From NCBI GenBank assembly GCA_947425005.1, contig CANDYP010000019.1, forward strand, positions 1 to 17,628: DNA of 17,628 bases. Direction: 5' to 3'. This DNA comes from Rickettsiales bacterium (lineage in GTDB: Bacteria; Pseudomonadota; Alphaproteobacteria; Rickettsiales; UBA1997). Made by a program: the position numbers and the translations under genes. Below the pieces are notes generated by a model. The model had not been told where the DNA came from, searched no databases, and saw only the letters and a program-made list of their open reading frames with translations. This document shows positions 7,285 to 14,199 of the stretch, piece after piece (position 1 is the first letter of the stretch; every line of letters begins with the position of its first letter).

Positions 7285-7770
7285 TTAACGATTTTTAACG
7301 TCAGCCTCAATGTTGCTGTGAAGAGCGTATTCAAAACGGTCGCCGTTGGCTAAAAGTTTTTCTTTGTTGTAGTAAAGTTCTTCGCGAGTTTCGGTGGAAA
7401 ATTCAAAATTGGGGCCTTCAACGATGGCGTCAACTGGGCAGGCTTCTTGGCACAATCCGCAGTAAATACATTTCAACATGTCAATGTCGTATTTGGTGGT
7501 GCGGCGGGAGCCGTCGGCTCTTTCTTCGGCTTCGATTGTGATTGCTTGCGCCGGGCAGATTGCTTCGCAAAGTTTGCAGGCAATGCATCTTTCTTCGCCG
7601 TTTGGATAGCGGCGCAAAGCGTGTTCACCGCGGAAGCGCGGGCTGACTGGGCCTTTCTCGTAAGGGTAGTTGATCGTGACCTTTTTTTTAAAGAAATAGC
7701 GCAAAGTCATGATGTGGCCAATGACGATTTCTCGTAGAAGAAAGGAATAAATTTGTTTGAAGAGCTTCAT
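7285..7770 (-). CDS. nuoI: NADH-quinone oxidoreductase subunit I
   Basis: Peripheral complex I subunit carrying two [4Fe-4S] clusters (N6a and N6b) that pass electrons towards NuoB. The 161 residues include two ferredoxin motifs: C62-x2-C65-x2-C68-x3-C72 and C101-x2-C104-x2-C107-x3-C111, each followed by P. The preceding RGEHALRRYPNGEERC block and the following VEGPNFEFSTETREELYY block are typical of the family. Length matches alphaproteobacterial NuoI. It begins 10 bases after the nuoH stop. No residues are missing. Confidence 0.97.
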   Translation of the reverse strand: MKLFKQIYSFLLREIVIGHIMTLRYFFKKKVTINYPYEKGPVSPRFRGEHALRRYPNGEERCIACKLCEAICPAQAITIEAEERADGSRRTTKYDIDMLKCIYCGLCQEACPVDAIVEGPNFEFSTETREELYYNKEKLLANGDRFEYALHSNIEADVKNR

Positions 7771-7780
7771 GATTCTGGAA

Positions 7781-8788
7781 TTATAAATAAACGATGCAGG
7801 CTGCGGTGCCTACAACCCAAGTGAGCGAGAGCGGTAGAAAAACTTTCCAACCCAATCTCATCAGTTGGTCGTAACGGTATCTTGGTAACGTAGCGCGCAC
7901 CCAAATAAAACAAAAAAGTAGGAAGAAAATTTTTAGCATCAACCAGATTTGGCCGGGAATTGCGTTGAAAATTGCAATGTCGAAAGGGGGCAGCCAACCG
8001 CCGAGGAAAAGGATGGAGGCGAAGGCGGAAATCAAAATCATGTTGGCGTATTCGCCGAGGAAAAACATCGAGAAAGGCATTGAGCTGTATTCGACGTTGT
8101 AGCCGGCAACAAGCTCAGCTTCTGCTTCAGGAAGGTCAAATGGTAGGCGATTGGTTTCGGCCAAAGCTGAAACAAAAAACAAAATAAACATCGGGAAGTG
8201 AGCTAGCGCGAACCAGTGACTTTTCTGAGCCAAGACAATTTCGCTAAGGTTCAACGAGCCGGCAGAAAGCACGACAGAAATAATGATTAGACCAATTGAA
8301 ACTTCGTAAGAAACCATTTGCGCCGAAGAGCGGATGGCACCGAGGAAGGCGTATTTGGAATTACTGGCCCAGCCTGCGATGATGATGCCGTAGACGCCGA
8401 GAGACGAGGTGGCCAACAAATAAGTAACGCCGACATTAATATTAGAAATTACAAAACTGTCGCTGAAGGGAATGACGGCCCAGCCGATCAGCGCTAAAAC
8501 GAAAGTGATTACGGGCGCCATCAAGAACAAAACTTTGTTAGCTTTGGCAGGAAGAATCACTTCTTTGAACATCAGTTTCATGCCGTCGGCGAGAGGTTGC
8601 AGCAAGCCAAACGGACCCACCACATTTGGGCCTTTGCGAAGCTGCATGGCGGCGATTACTTTGCGCTCCATCAGCGTCAAATAAGCCACCGCGCCAATCA
8701 ACGGAAAAGTCACCAGCAAAATGTAGCCAATAACCGGCAAGATCGAAGTTAGGAGCAGGTCAAAGAGCTGCTGAAAAATTTGTTCCAT
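7781..8788 (-). CDS. nuoH: NADH-quinone oxidoreductase subunit H
   Basis: Membrane subunit of complex I at the junction with the quinone site. The 335 residues have about eight membrane helices. Conserved blocks include LMERKVIAAMQLRKGPNVVG (about 39-58), GWASNSKYAFLGAIRSSAQM with VSYEV, and ETNRLPFDLPEAEAELVAGY. These contain the charged residues of the quinone cavity and the antiporter-like channel. It is the first gene of a nuoHIJK-DUF4116 unit; nuoG is not directly upstream. A consensus-like promoter lies at 8830-8857, just after a palindromic element that separates it from pgpA. Confidence 0.97.
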   Translation of the reverse strand: MEQIFQQLFDLLLTSILPVIGYILLVTFPLIGAVAYLTLMERKVIAAMQLRKGPNVVGPFGLLQPLADGMKLMFKEVILPAKANKVLFLMAPVITFVLALIGWAVIPFSDSFVISNINVGVTYLLATSSLGVYGIIIAGWASNSKYAFLGAIRSSAQMVSYEVSIGLIIISVVLSAGSLNLSEIVLAQKSHWFALAHFPMFILFFVSALAETNRLPFDLPEAEAELVAGYNVEYSSMPFSMFFLGEYANMILISAFASILFLGGWLPPFDIAIFNAIPGQIWLMLKIFFLLFCFIWVRATLPRYRYDQLMRLGWKVFLPLSLTWVVGTAACIVYL

Positions 8789-8829
8789 GTTTTTGAAAAT
8801 TTGGGGGGAGGGGCGACGCTGAGGCGCGC

Positions 8830-8857
8830 AATTTATTTAGCGAATCAACAATGTCAA
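8830..8857 (-). promoter_or_regulatory. Predicted sigma-70 type promoter for nuoHIJK
   Basis: On the minus strand TTGACA (8857-8852) is followed after 16 bases by TAAATT (8835-8830), placing the transcript start near 8823 and giving a leader of about 35 bases to nuoH. The -35 box begins only six bases past the palindromic element at 8863-9008. Confidence 0.6.
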
Positions 8858-8862
8858 TTTCA

Positions 8863-9008
8863 AGAACCTGTCCTAAATCTCGCTGCAACGAGTCGGAAAT
8901 GGTGGATTTGCGAGCACCGCAGCGCAGCGTACTTAACGTACGTGAGCAGCGGAGCACAGCAAATCCGCCATTTACGGCCGTTGCAGGTAGAGATTTAGGA
9001 CAGGGTCT
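8863..9008. repeat. Palindromic element, family 1, copy 2
   Basis: A 146-base inverted repeat. The left end is AGAACCTGTCCTAAATCT and the right end is the complement of AGACCCTGTCCTAAATCT. Arms of about 50 bases pair almost throughout (CTGCAACG, AAATGG and GGATTTGC blocks on both sides), around an inner stem CGTAC-TTAAC-GTACG. The interior is unrelated to copy 1 at 4608-4769. The right 37 bases are coding: they form the last 11 codons and stop of pgpA. It may also end the dapE-pgpA transcript before the nuoH promoter. Confidence 0.88.
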
Positions 9009-9511
9009 AAGAAAATCAATCCCAGCAAAGCCGTAACGATTCCGCAAAGCAGGTCGTCAAACATTACGCCAAAACCGTTTTTAAAATTGCGGTCAACGTA
9101 GCCAATGAAGAGTGGTTTTTTAATGTCGAAAAAACGGAAAGAGGCGAAGCAAAAAATTAAATGAGCGACGACCAGGCCGAGATGCGAAAAATAATTTTCG
9201 TAAAAAAAAGCGAAGGTGAATTGTAGCGCCAAGATTTGACCGACGACTTCGTCGAGCACAATTGTTTGGTGGTCGACCTGTCCGAATTGTTTGGTGTAGA
9301 GCGGAGTTGCCACGCAGCCGTAAACGAAAGCAATGATTAGAAAAACTCCCCAGAAAATATTTTGGGCCAATAAGGTGGCCTGATGGTCGCAGAAAAATAA
9401 CGTGACGTAAAACCATGCGGCTAGTGCTACTAAGCTGCCAAATGTTCCCGGAGCTTTTGGTACTTTGCCGGAATAAAGAAAGGTGAGGAAGAGTTCGTGA
9501 AGTTTTAGCAT
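8972..9511 (-). CDS. pgpA: Phosphatidylglycerophosphatase A
   Basis: Removes the phosphate from phosphatidylglycerophosphate to make phosphatidylglycerol, at the inner membrane. The 179 residues show the PgpA signatures in order: SGKVPKAPGTFGSL (14-27), LDEVVGQ (86-92), FRFFDIKKP (125-133) and DRNFKNGFGVMFDDLLCGI (140-158), with several hydrophobic helices. The last 11 residues (DPVLNLYLQRP, 169-179) and the stop codon are encoded by the palindromic element at 8863-9008, so the native end has been replaced or extended. The catalytic blocks lie upstream, so activity may be kept. It begins 11 bases after the dapE stop, so the two are probably co-transcribed. Confidence 0.92.
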   Translation of the reverse strand: MLKLHELFLTFLYSGKVPKAPGTFGSLVALAAWFYVTLFFCDHQATLLAQNIFWGVFLIIAFVYGCVATPLYTKQFGQVDHQTIVLDEVVGQILALQFTFAFFYENYFSHLGLVVAHLIFCFASFRFFDIKKPLFIGYVDRNFKNGFGVMFDDLLCGIVTALLGLIFLDPVLNLYLQRP

Positions 9512-9522
9512 GTTTGGGACGG

Positions 9523-10689
9523 TTAAGAATTAAAATTTTTCAAAATTTCCAAATAAGTTTTCTGCAATTCTGCAATTTCAGAAACTTCCGAATATTCGTC
9601 AATTTTGTGCGCGGTTTTATTGACGAGGCCGATTTCAACTACCTCGGCGTAATCCTTGATAAATCTGGCGTCAGAGGTTCCACCAGTTGTGCTTAAAACC
9701 GGCTTTTTGCCGCAAATTTTTTCAACCGCAGCACAAACAATTTCAGCCAAAAATTTCGGCTGACTTAAAAAACTTTCGCCACTGGCGCGATGCGTTAACT
9801 CGTACCTAGCGCCGAATCCGACGGTTTTTTTGCAAGCGTATTCCACCAAATCCACAATTGATTGCGAAGAATGCAAATCGTTGAAACGCACGTTAAACGC
9901 AGCTTCGGCTTCATTCGGAATGACATTGCCGCCCAGATTTTGCGACGTGATTGAAGTGATTTCTAAATTGCTCGCGTCAAAAAATTTCGTGCCTTCGTCG
10001 AATTTGTGGTCCTTCAAAATCTTCAAAAGATTAATCAAAATCGTAATCGGATTTAGCGCAATATCCGGGTAAGCGACGTGACCTTGTTTGCCAGTCACTT
10101 TAACCTTGAAGCCAATCGAGCCACGTCTTCCCACCTTCACCATCTCGCCGAATTTTTCCGGATTAGTTGGCTCGCCCACCAAGCAGTGCGAAATTTTTTT
10201 GCCTTCAGATTGCATCCATTCCAAAACTTTTTTAGTGCCGTTGACGCCGTCAGCTTCTTCGTCATTGGTGATTAAAAAGCCGATTCCGAAATCTAAATTT
10301 TTTGGGGAATTTTCCGCGCTCAAAAATTCTTCAACTGCCGAAACGAAGCAGGCAATTGCGCATTTCATGTCGCAAGCGCCGCGACCAAAAAGTTTTCCGT
10401 CAAAGATTTTTGCGGCAAAGGGATCGTGCGTCCAAGCGGCTTTGTTGCCTTCATTTACCACGTCGGTGTGGCCGGCGAAATACAAAACGCGCTCGGAATT
10501 TTTGGGATTAAAAACGGCGTGTAAATTATTTACGCGGTAAGAATCGGAGCCTTCGTATTCCAAAAAATCGCAGGTGAATCCGAGTTTTTTTAAGTAATCA
10601 CCAAGAAATTCAATCACCTCTAAATTCACGCCACTGTAAGATGGAATCTGGATCAATTTTTGCGAAAGGGCGACGGCGTCTAGTTTCAT
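9523..10689 (-). CDS. dapE: Succinyl-diaminopimelate desuccinylase
   Basis: Di-zinc M20 peptidase-family enzyme that cleaves N-succinyl-LL-diaminopimelate to succinate and LL-diaminopimelate, for lysine and peptidoglycan. The 388 residues are slightly longer than the roughly 375 typical of the family. Visible residues are H74 and D76 (FAGHTDVV), bridging D107 (GRGACDMK), catalytic E144 and ligand E145 (NDEEADG), the GEPT motif (172-175), the dimerisation-domain GKQGHVAYP (200-208), the GGTSDARF motif (336-343) and late ligand H361. The succinylase route for DAP synthesis is implied. Element B at 10708-10806 lies just upstream, so its promoter is either within or interrupted by that repeat. 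Confidence 0.95.
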   Translation of the reverse strand: MKLDAVALSQKLIQIPSYSGVNLEVIEFLGDYLKKLGFTCDFLEYEGSDSYRVNNLHAVFNPKNSERVLYFAGHTDVVNEGNKAAWTHDPFAAKIFDGKLFGRGACDMKCAIACFVSAVEEFLSAENSPKNLDFGIGFLITNDEEADGVNGTKKVLEWMQSEGKKISHCLVGEPTNPEKFGEMVKVGRRGSIGFKVKVTGKQGHVAYPDIALNPITILINLLKILKDHKFDEGTKFFDASNLEITSITSQNLGGNVIPNEAEAAFNVRFNDLHSSQSIVDLVEYACKKTVGFGARYELTHRASGESFLSQPKFLAEIVCAAVEKICGKKPVLSTTGGTSDARFIKDYAEVVEIGLVNKTAHKIDEYSEVSEIAELQKTYLEILKNFNS

Positions 10690-10707
10690 TGGTAGTAATT
10701 AAATTTA

Positions 10708-10806
10708 GAGATTGTGATGAGAAGTCTCCCTACCCTCCCTTGTCAGGGGGGCTTAAACCGAGCTCGATCAATGCCCCCCTGACAAGGGGGGTAGGGGGGT
10801 TTCTCT
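10708..10806. repeat. Palindromic element, family 2, copy B
   Basis: An inverted repeat in the divergent gap between dapE and serS. It starts with GAGATTG at 10708. C-rich and G-rich arms (CCCTTGTCAGGGGGG on the left, its complement on the right) surround a core CTTAAACCGAGCTCGATCAA (10752-10771). The outer right end is degraded compared with the copy at 14075-14182, and the left arm shows several substitutions. Its position means it may affect transcription of both neighbours. Confidence 0.85.
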
Positions 10807-10824
10807 AGATCGGCGTTGAATTTT

Positions 10825-10853
10825 TTGATTTGGCAAAGAAGAATAAAAATAAT
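10825..10853 (+). promoter_or_regulatory. Possible promoter for serS
   Basis: TTGATT (10825-10830) and AATAAT (10848-10853) are 17 bases apart and about 35 bases before the serS start. Both boxes are weak matches in an AT-rich tract, so this is tentative. Confidence 0.3.
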
Positions 10854-10888
10854 TTTTATTTCCCTCCTCACTTCAAATCAATCAAACA

Positions 10889-12151
10889 ATGTTAGACATC
10901 AAATGGATCCGCGAGAATCCTGAACAGTTCGACGCGGCAATGCAAAAACGCGGCGCAGATTTTAAAGCTTCCGAGCTGTTAAAATTCGACGAAGAAAAAA
11001 GAAGCAAGACGGCGCTGATTCAAGAATTGCAAGCCAAGAGAAATAAATTCGCCCAAGAAATTGCTGTCGTAAAAAAGTCGGGTGGAGATGCGAGTGCGCT
11101 TTTAGAAGAGTCAAAAAAAGTTAACGCAGAATTAAGCTCAGCCGAAAACGACTTCTCAATTGACGAAAAGTTGAATGAGATTTTGAGCACAATTCCCAAC
11201 ACTCCGCACCATTTAGTTCCGGTCGGTTCTGACGAAAATCACAATGTTGAAATCGAAAAATTCGGCACGCCGCGCGAATTTTCTTTCACGCCCAAAGCCC
11301 ACGACGAGCTCGGCGAAAATTTAAAAATGCTCGACTTCGACCAATCAGCTTTAATGTCAGGCGCGCGTTTTTCTACTTTGACGGCAGGGCTTGCCCGCTT
11401 AGAGCGCGCGCTTTCTAACTTCATGTTGGACGTTGCTCAGGAAAATAATTACACCGAAGTTTCGCCGCCGAATTTAGTGAAATCTGACGCAATGCGTTTC
11501 TCGGGGCAATTGCCGAAATTTGCGGAAGAAGCCTTCGTCACGACTGACGGTTACTGGCTGATTCCCACTTCGGAAGTTTCGCTGGTCAATTTGTTTGCCA
11601 AAAAAACTCTTGCCGAAAGTGACTTGCCGATCCGCTTCACCGCTTACACGCCGTGCTTTCGTCGCGAAGCCGGATCAGCGGGAAAAGACACTAAGGGCCT
11701 GATTCGTCAGCACCAATTTAAAAAAGTGGAATTGGTCTCAATCACAACGCCCGAGCAGTCGGAAGCCGAGCACGAAAAAATGACCAACGTTGCTTGCGAC
11801 ATCCTGCGCCGTTTAGAATTGCCCTTCCGCAAGATTTTACTCTGCACCGGCGACATGGGTTTCTGCGCTCAAAAAACTTACGATTTGGAAGTGTGGTTGC
11901 CGTCGCAAGCGAAATACCGCGAGATTTCCAGCTGCTCTAATTGCGGCGATTTCCAAGCCCGGCGCGGTTTAATCAAATACAAAAACAAAGACGGCAAAAA
12001 TAATTTCGTACACACTTTAAACGGATCGGCTCTGGCGGTCGGTCGAACTTTGGTGGCGATTTTAGAAAATTACCAAAACGAAGACGGCTCGATTAACGTG
12101 CCGGAAGCTTTGGTGGGTTACCTAGGTGGGGTAAAGAAAATTTCTTGCTAA
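10889..12151 (+). CDS. serS: Seryl-tRNA synthetase
   Basis: Class II aminoacyl-tRNA synthetase that charges tRNA-Ser (and tRNA-Sec) with serine, in the cytoplasm. The 420 residues are normal length. Residues 1 to about 105 form the N-terminal helical arm (long charged coiled coil, about 30-100) that grips the tRNA variable arm. The catalytic core shows the serine-binding TSE (227-229), motif 2 (about 250-280, with FRREAGSAGKDTKGLIRQHQ at 257-276) and motif 3 NGSALAVGRTLVAILENYQ (378-396) with R386. A GDFQARRG segment (353-360) fits the family. The ATG at 10889 gives the standard MLDIKWIRENPE opening. It is followed by rpsT after 70 bases. Confidence 0.97.
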   Translation: MLDIKWIRENPEQFDAAMQKRGADFKASELLKFDEEKRSKTALIQELQAKRNKFAQEIAVVKKSGGDASALLEESKKVNAELSSAENDFSIDEKLNEILSTIPNTPHHLVPVGSDENHNVEIEKFGTPREFSFTPKAHDELGENLKMLDFDQSALMSGARFSTLTAGLARLERALSNFMLDVAQENNYTEVSPPNLVKSDAMRFSGQLPKFAEEAFVTTDGYWLIPTSEVSLVNLFAKKTLAESDLPIRFTAYTPCFRREAGSAGKDTKGLIRQHQFKKVELVSITTPEQSEAEHEKMTNVACDILRRLELPFRKILLCTGDMGFCAQKTYDLEVWLPSQAKYREISSCSNCGDFQARRGLIKYKNKDGKNNFVHTLNGSALAVGRTLVAILENYQNEDGSINVPEALVGYLGGVKKISC

Positions 12152-12221
12152 ATTTAACGTCGCCAATATTTTCCGCGGCCTTCAAAAAAAATCCTCTCGT
12201 CTCAAAACAATTTAAAAAAAC

Positions 12222-12491
12222 ATGGCTAATACTACATCAGCACAAAAAGCGCTGCGCGGCAGCGAAGCAAAAAAAGAAGCTAACAACGCTAGAAGAAACA
12301 GAATCAGAACCTTCATTAGAAAGGTTGAAGACGCCATTAAAGCCGGTGACGAACCAAAAGCTCGCATTGCCTTCAAAGCCCTAGAGCCAGAAATCATGCG
12401 CGGTGTCACTAAAGAAGTTTACAAATTAAATACTGCAGCAAGAAAATTGACCAGAATTGCTTCAGCAATCCGTAAAATTAACGCCAAATAA
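12222..12491 (+). CDS. rpsT: 30S ribosomal protein S20
   Basis: Small-subunit protein that binds 16S rRNA. The 89 residues are rich in Lys, Arg and Ala, and begin MANTTSAQKALRGSEAKKEAN, close to the usual MANxxSAxKRxRQ opening. They continue with the helical RNRxRTFIRKVEDAI block, a central GDEPKARIAFKALEPEIMRGVTK region and the terminal KLNTAARKLTRIASAIRKI, as expected for the three-helix bundle. The ATG has no clear Shine-Dalgarno (AAAAAAAC precedes it). A family 2 palindromic element begins a few bases after the stop; its CCCTCTTT/AAAGAGGG stem may serve as the 3' hairpin. Confidence 0.96.
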   Translation: MANTTSAQKALRGSEAKKEANNARRNRIRTFIRKVEDAIKAGDEPKARIAFKALEPEIMRGVTKEVYKLNTAARKLTRIASAIRKINAK

Positions 12492-12496
12492 GCAGT

Positions 12497-12640
12497 AGAG
12501 AGCCCTCTTTGAAAAAGAGGGTGGCGCGTAGCGCCGGGTGATTTCTTAAGCCGAGCTCGGTTTAAGTAAAGTAGCTCTCTTTCGTGACGAGAAATCCTCC
12601 GTCGCTACGCGCCACCTCCTTTTTCAAAGGAGGTCATCCC
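12497..12640. repeat. Palindromic element, family 2, copy C
   Basis: An inverted repeat between rpsT and secF. The left arm holds CCCTCTTTGAAAAAGAGGG (12503-12521), then GTGGCGCGTAGCG. The right arm has the complement: CGCTACGCGCCAC, then CCTCCTTTTTCAAAGGAGG (12615-12633). The middle is a 22-base palindrome (12545-12566) with CCGAGCTCGG at its centre, the same core as in copies at 10708 and 14075. GACGAGAAA (12587-12595) is also shared with the 14075 copy. The arms themselves are foldable hairpins, so it is a nested palindrome. Confidence 0.85.
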
Positions 12641-12664
12641 CCCCCTTCTAAATCTCTCCAGAAC

Positions 12665-13567
12665 ATGCTTTCTTACCTCCGCTCCGCTTTAAGCCACACC
12701 AGAATTGACTTCATGAAAGTGCACAAAATCGCGCTGGTAATGTCGGTGGTTTGCATGTTGGCGTCAGTGGGTTTGGTTTTCGCGAAGGGTTTAAATTTCG
12801 GAATTGATTTCGCCGGCGGAATTTTAATTGAAGCCAGAATGCAGGAAAATGTAGACGTCAGTAAAGTGCGCGAATTGTTAACTGCCGAAGCCAAAGATGT
12901 TCAAATCCAAAATATTGACCAAAAAGATTTGCTAATCCGAGTCGCCAAATCAGATGTTGAGCAGTCGGTTTTAGTCAGAAAAATTCAAGAAGTTCTCAAT
13001 CAAAATTATTCCAATATTGAATACCGCAAAGTTGACTACGTAGGTCCGCAAGTAGGCTCTGAGCTGATTTGGAAAGGCGTAATGGCGCTACTAATGTCCT
13101 TCGCCTTCATTATGATTTACATTTGGATTCGTTTTGACTGGCAGTTTGGTCTGGGCGGAATCTTCGCCTTGCTGCACGACGCGGTTTTAACCGTCGGATT
13201 TTTTGCGGTAACGCAACTCGAATTCAACCTCACTTCAATCGCCGCGATCCTCACCATCATTGGCTACTCGATCAATGACTCGGTGGTGATTTACGACCGC
13301 ATCCGCGAAAATTTAATCAAATTTAAAAAGATGAGTTTGGCCGATCTAATTAATTCCAGCGCTAACTCAACTTTAAGCAGAACCATCCTCACCGCCAGTA
13401 CAGCACTGGTCTCATTGCTAGCGTTAATTTTTTTCGGCGGCGAGGCTTTAAGAAGTTTTAGTTTGGCCGCATTCTTCGGCATTGCGATTGGAACCTATTC
13501 CTCAATCTACATTTCAGCGCCAATCCTGATTTACCTCGACCCAAGAAAAAAGAATGAAAAACAGTAA
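12665..13567 (+). CDS. secF: Protein translocase subunit SecF
   Basis: RND-like membrane subunit that works with SecD to drive preprotein export through SecYEG using the proton gradient. The 300 residues have six predicted membrane helices and a first periplasmic domain (about 42-135). Signatures are HTRIDFMK (11-18), GLNFGIDFAGG (42-52), the IGYSINDSVVIYDRIREN block in TM4 and the following loop (199-216), and TLSRTILTASTALVSLLAL (236-254). The ATG at 12665 gives the family opening. An in-frame ATG at 12584 would add 27 residues read from the palindromic element and is rejected as the native start. SecD is not adjacent in the window. Confidence 0.95.
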   Translation: MLSYLRSALSHTRIDFMKVHKIALVMSVVCMLASVGLVFAKGLNFGIDFAGGILIEARMQENVDVSKVRELLTAEAKDVQIQNIDQKDLLIRVAKSDVEQSVLVRKIQEVLNQNYSNIEYRKVDYVGPQVGSELIWKGVMALLMSFAFIMIYIWIRFDWQFGLGGIFALLHDAVLTVGFFAVTQLEFNLTSIAAILTIIGYSINDSVVIYDRIRENLIKFKKMSLADLINSSANSTLSRTILTASTALVSLLALIFFGGEALRSFSLAAFFGIAIGTYSSIYISAPILIYLDPRKKNEKQ

Positions 13568-13629
13568 ATCTGTTAGCTTTCAAAGCGACGCTTCGTCACC
13601 CGTTACCGCCCCAATAATTCCCGCAAACA

Positions 13630-14199
13630 TTACTCATCCGCGCCAAAAATATCGGCCTTCTGCACCCAGCCTTTCTTGCTGTTGATTTTAATTCCGCACC
13701 ACTCTTCCACGCATTTCAAATAATCGCCAATCACGTGATTTTCTAAGTGAAAAACCACTCGCGAATTTTCGCTGTTTTTGCGGCGCATGTCGACGAAGTC
13801 CTTCGAGGTGTAGACCATTAAAGTGCGTTTTTTTGTCAGCAGGCTTTGACTAACCCAGCCGGTTTGTTTTTCGTAATCTTCGATTTCGTTCCAATTGTCG
13901 TACTCGCTGATTACGCGCACGGGCACACCTTTTAATTTGTAAGTGAATTTGACCGGGTAGTTTTGACCAGGGCCAGCGCGGACATTGGTTTCAGCGGCAC
14001 GCAGGGAGGAGAAATAGTTGACGGTGGTAATGTTGCGGGCGGCGTGAGAAGGAAATGGAGTTAGGAATAAAACTGAGATTGCGACGAGAAACCCCCCTAC
14101 CCCTCTTGTCAGGGGGGCTTTGATCGAGTTCGGTTTAAGCCCCCCTGACAAGGGGGGTAGGGGGGTTTCTCGCAACAATCTCAATCCAAATATTCTCAT
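13630..14199 (-). CDS. Exported SH3-like domain protein (COG3807/SH3_4 type) with a palindromic insert in its signal peptide
   Basis: Likely periplasmic; function unknown, perhaps cell-wall binding by analogy with bacterial SH3 domains. Two SH3-like units are visible in the mature part: about 64-122 (RAAETNVRAGPGQNYPV, then GWVSQSLL) and about 125-187 (VDMRRKNSENSRVV, then WCGIKINSKKGWVQKADIFG). The N-terminus MRIFGL is split from the hydrophobic stretch VLFLTPFPSHA by residues 7-42, which are rich in Pro and Gly and encoded by the palindromic element at 14075-14182. Removing 108 bases would rejoin a short standard signal peptide, MRIFGLVLFLTPFPSHA, with cleavage at SHA/A. The insert keeps the frame but probably weakens export or initiation. 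The start overlaps the glmU stop by one base (TAATG), so translation is probably coupled. Confidence 0.85.
   Translation of the reverse strand: MRIFGLRLLRETPLPPLSGGLKPNSIKAPLTRGVGGFLVAISVLFLTPFPSHAARNITTVNYFSSLRAAETNVRAGPGQNYPVKFTYKLKGVPVRVISEYDNWNEIEDYEKQTGWVSQSLLTKKRTLMVYTSKDFVDMRRKNSENSRVVFHLENHVIGDYLKCVEEWCGIKINSKKGWVQKADIFGADE
14075..14182. repeat. Palindromic element, family 2, copy A (inside a gene)
   Basis: A 108-base inverted repeat bounded by GAGATTG and CAATCTC. Long C-rich and G-rich arms (ACGAGAAACCCCCCTACCCC on the left, its near complement on the right) include TTGTCAGGGGGGC and the reverse. The core is TTTGATCGAGTTCGGTTTAA. It lies wholly inside the signal-peptide coding part of the SH3 protein gene. 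Its length is divisible by three and the inserted frame is free of stops. It is the best-preserved copy of this family in the window. Confidence 0.9.

Noticed and set aside
10088..10540. 150-residue plus-strand ORF opposite dapE
   Set aside because: Antisense shadow of a clear dapE gene; composition is not protein-like.
12584..12664. N-terminal extension of secF (27 residues)
   Set aside because: It is read from the palindromic element arm; the family opening starts at the ATG at 12665.
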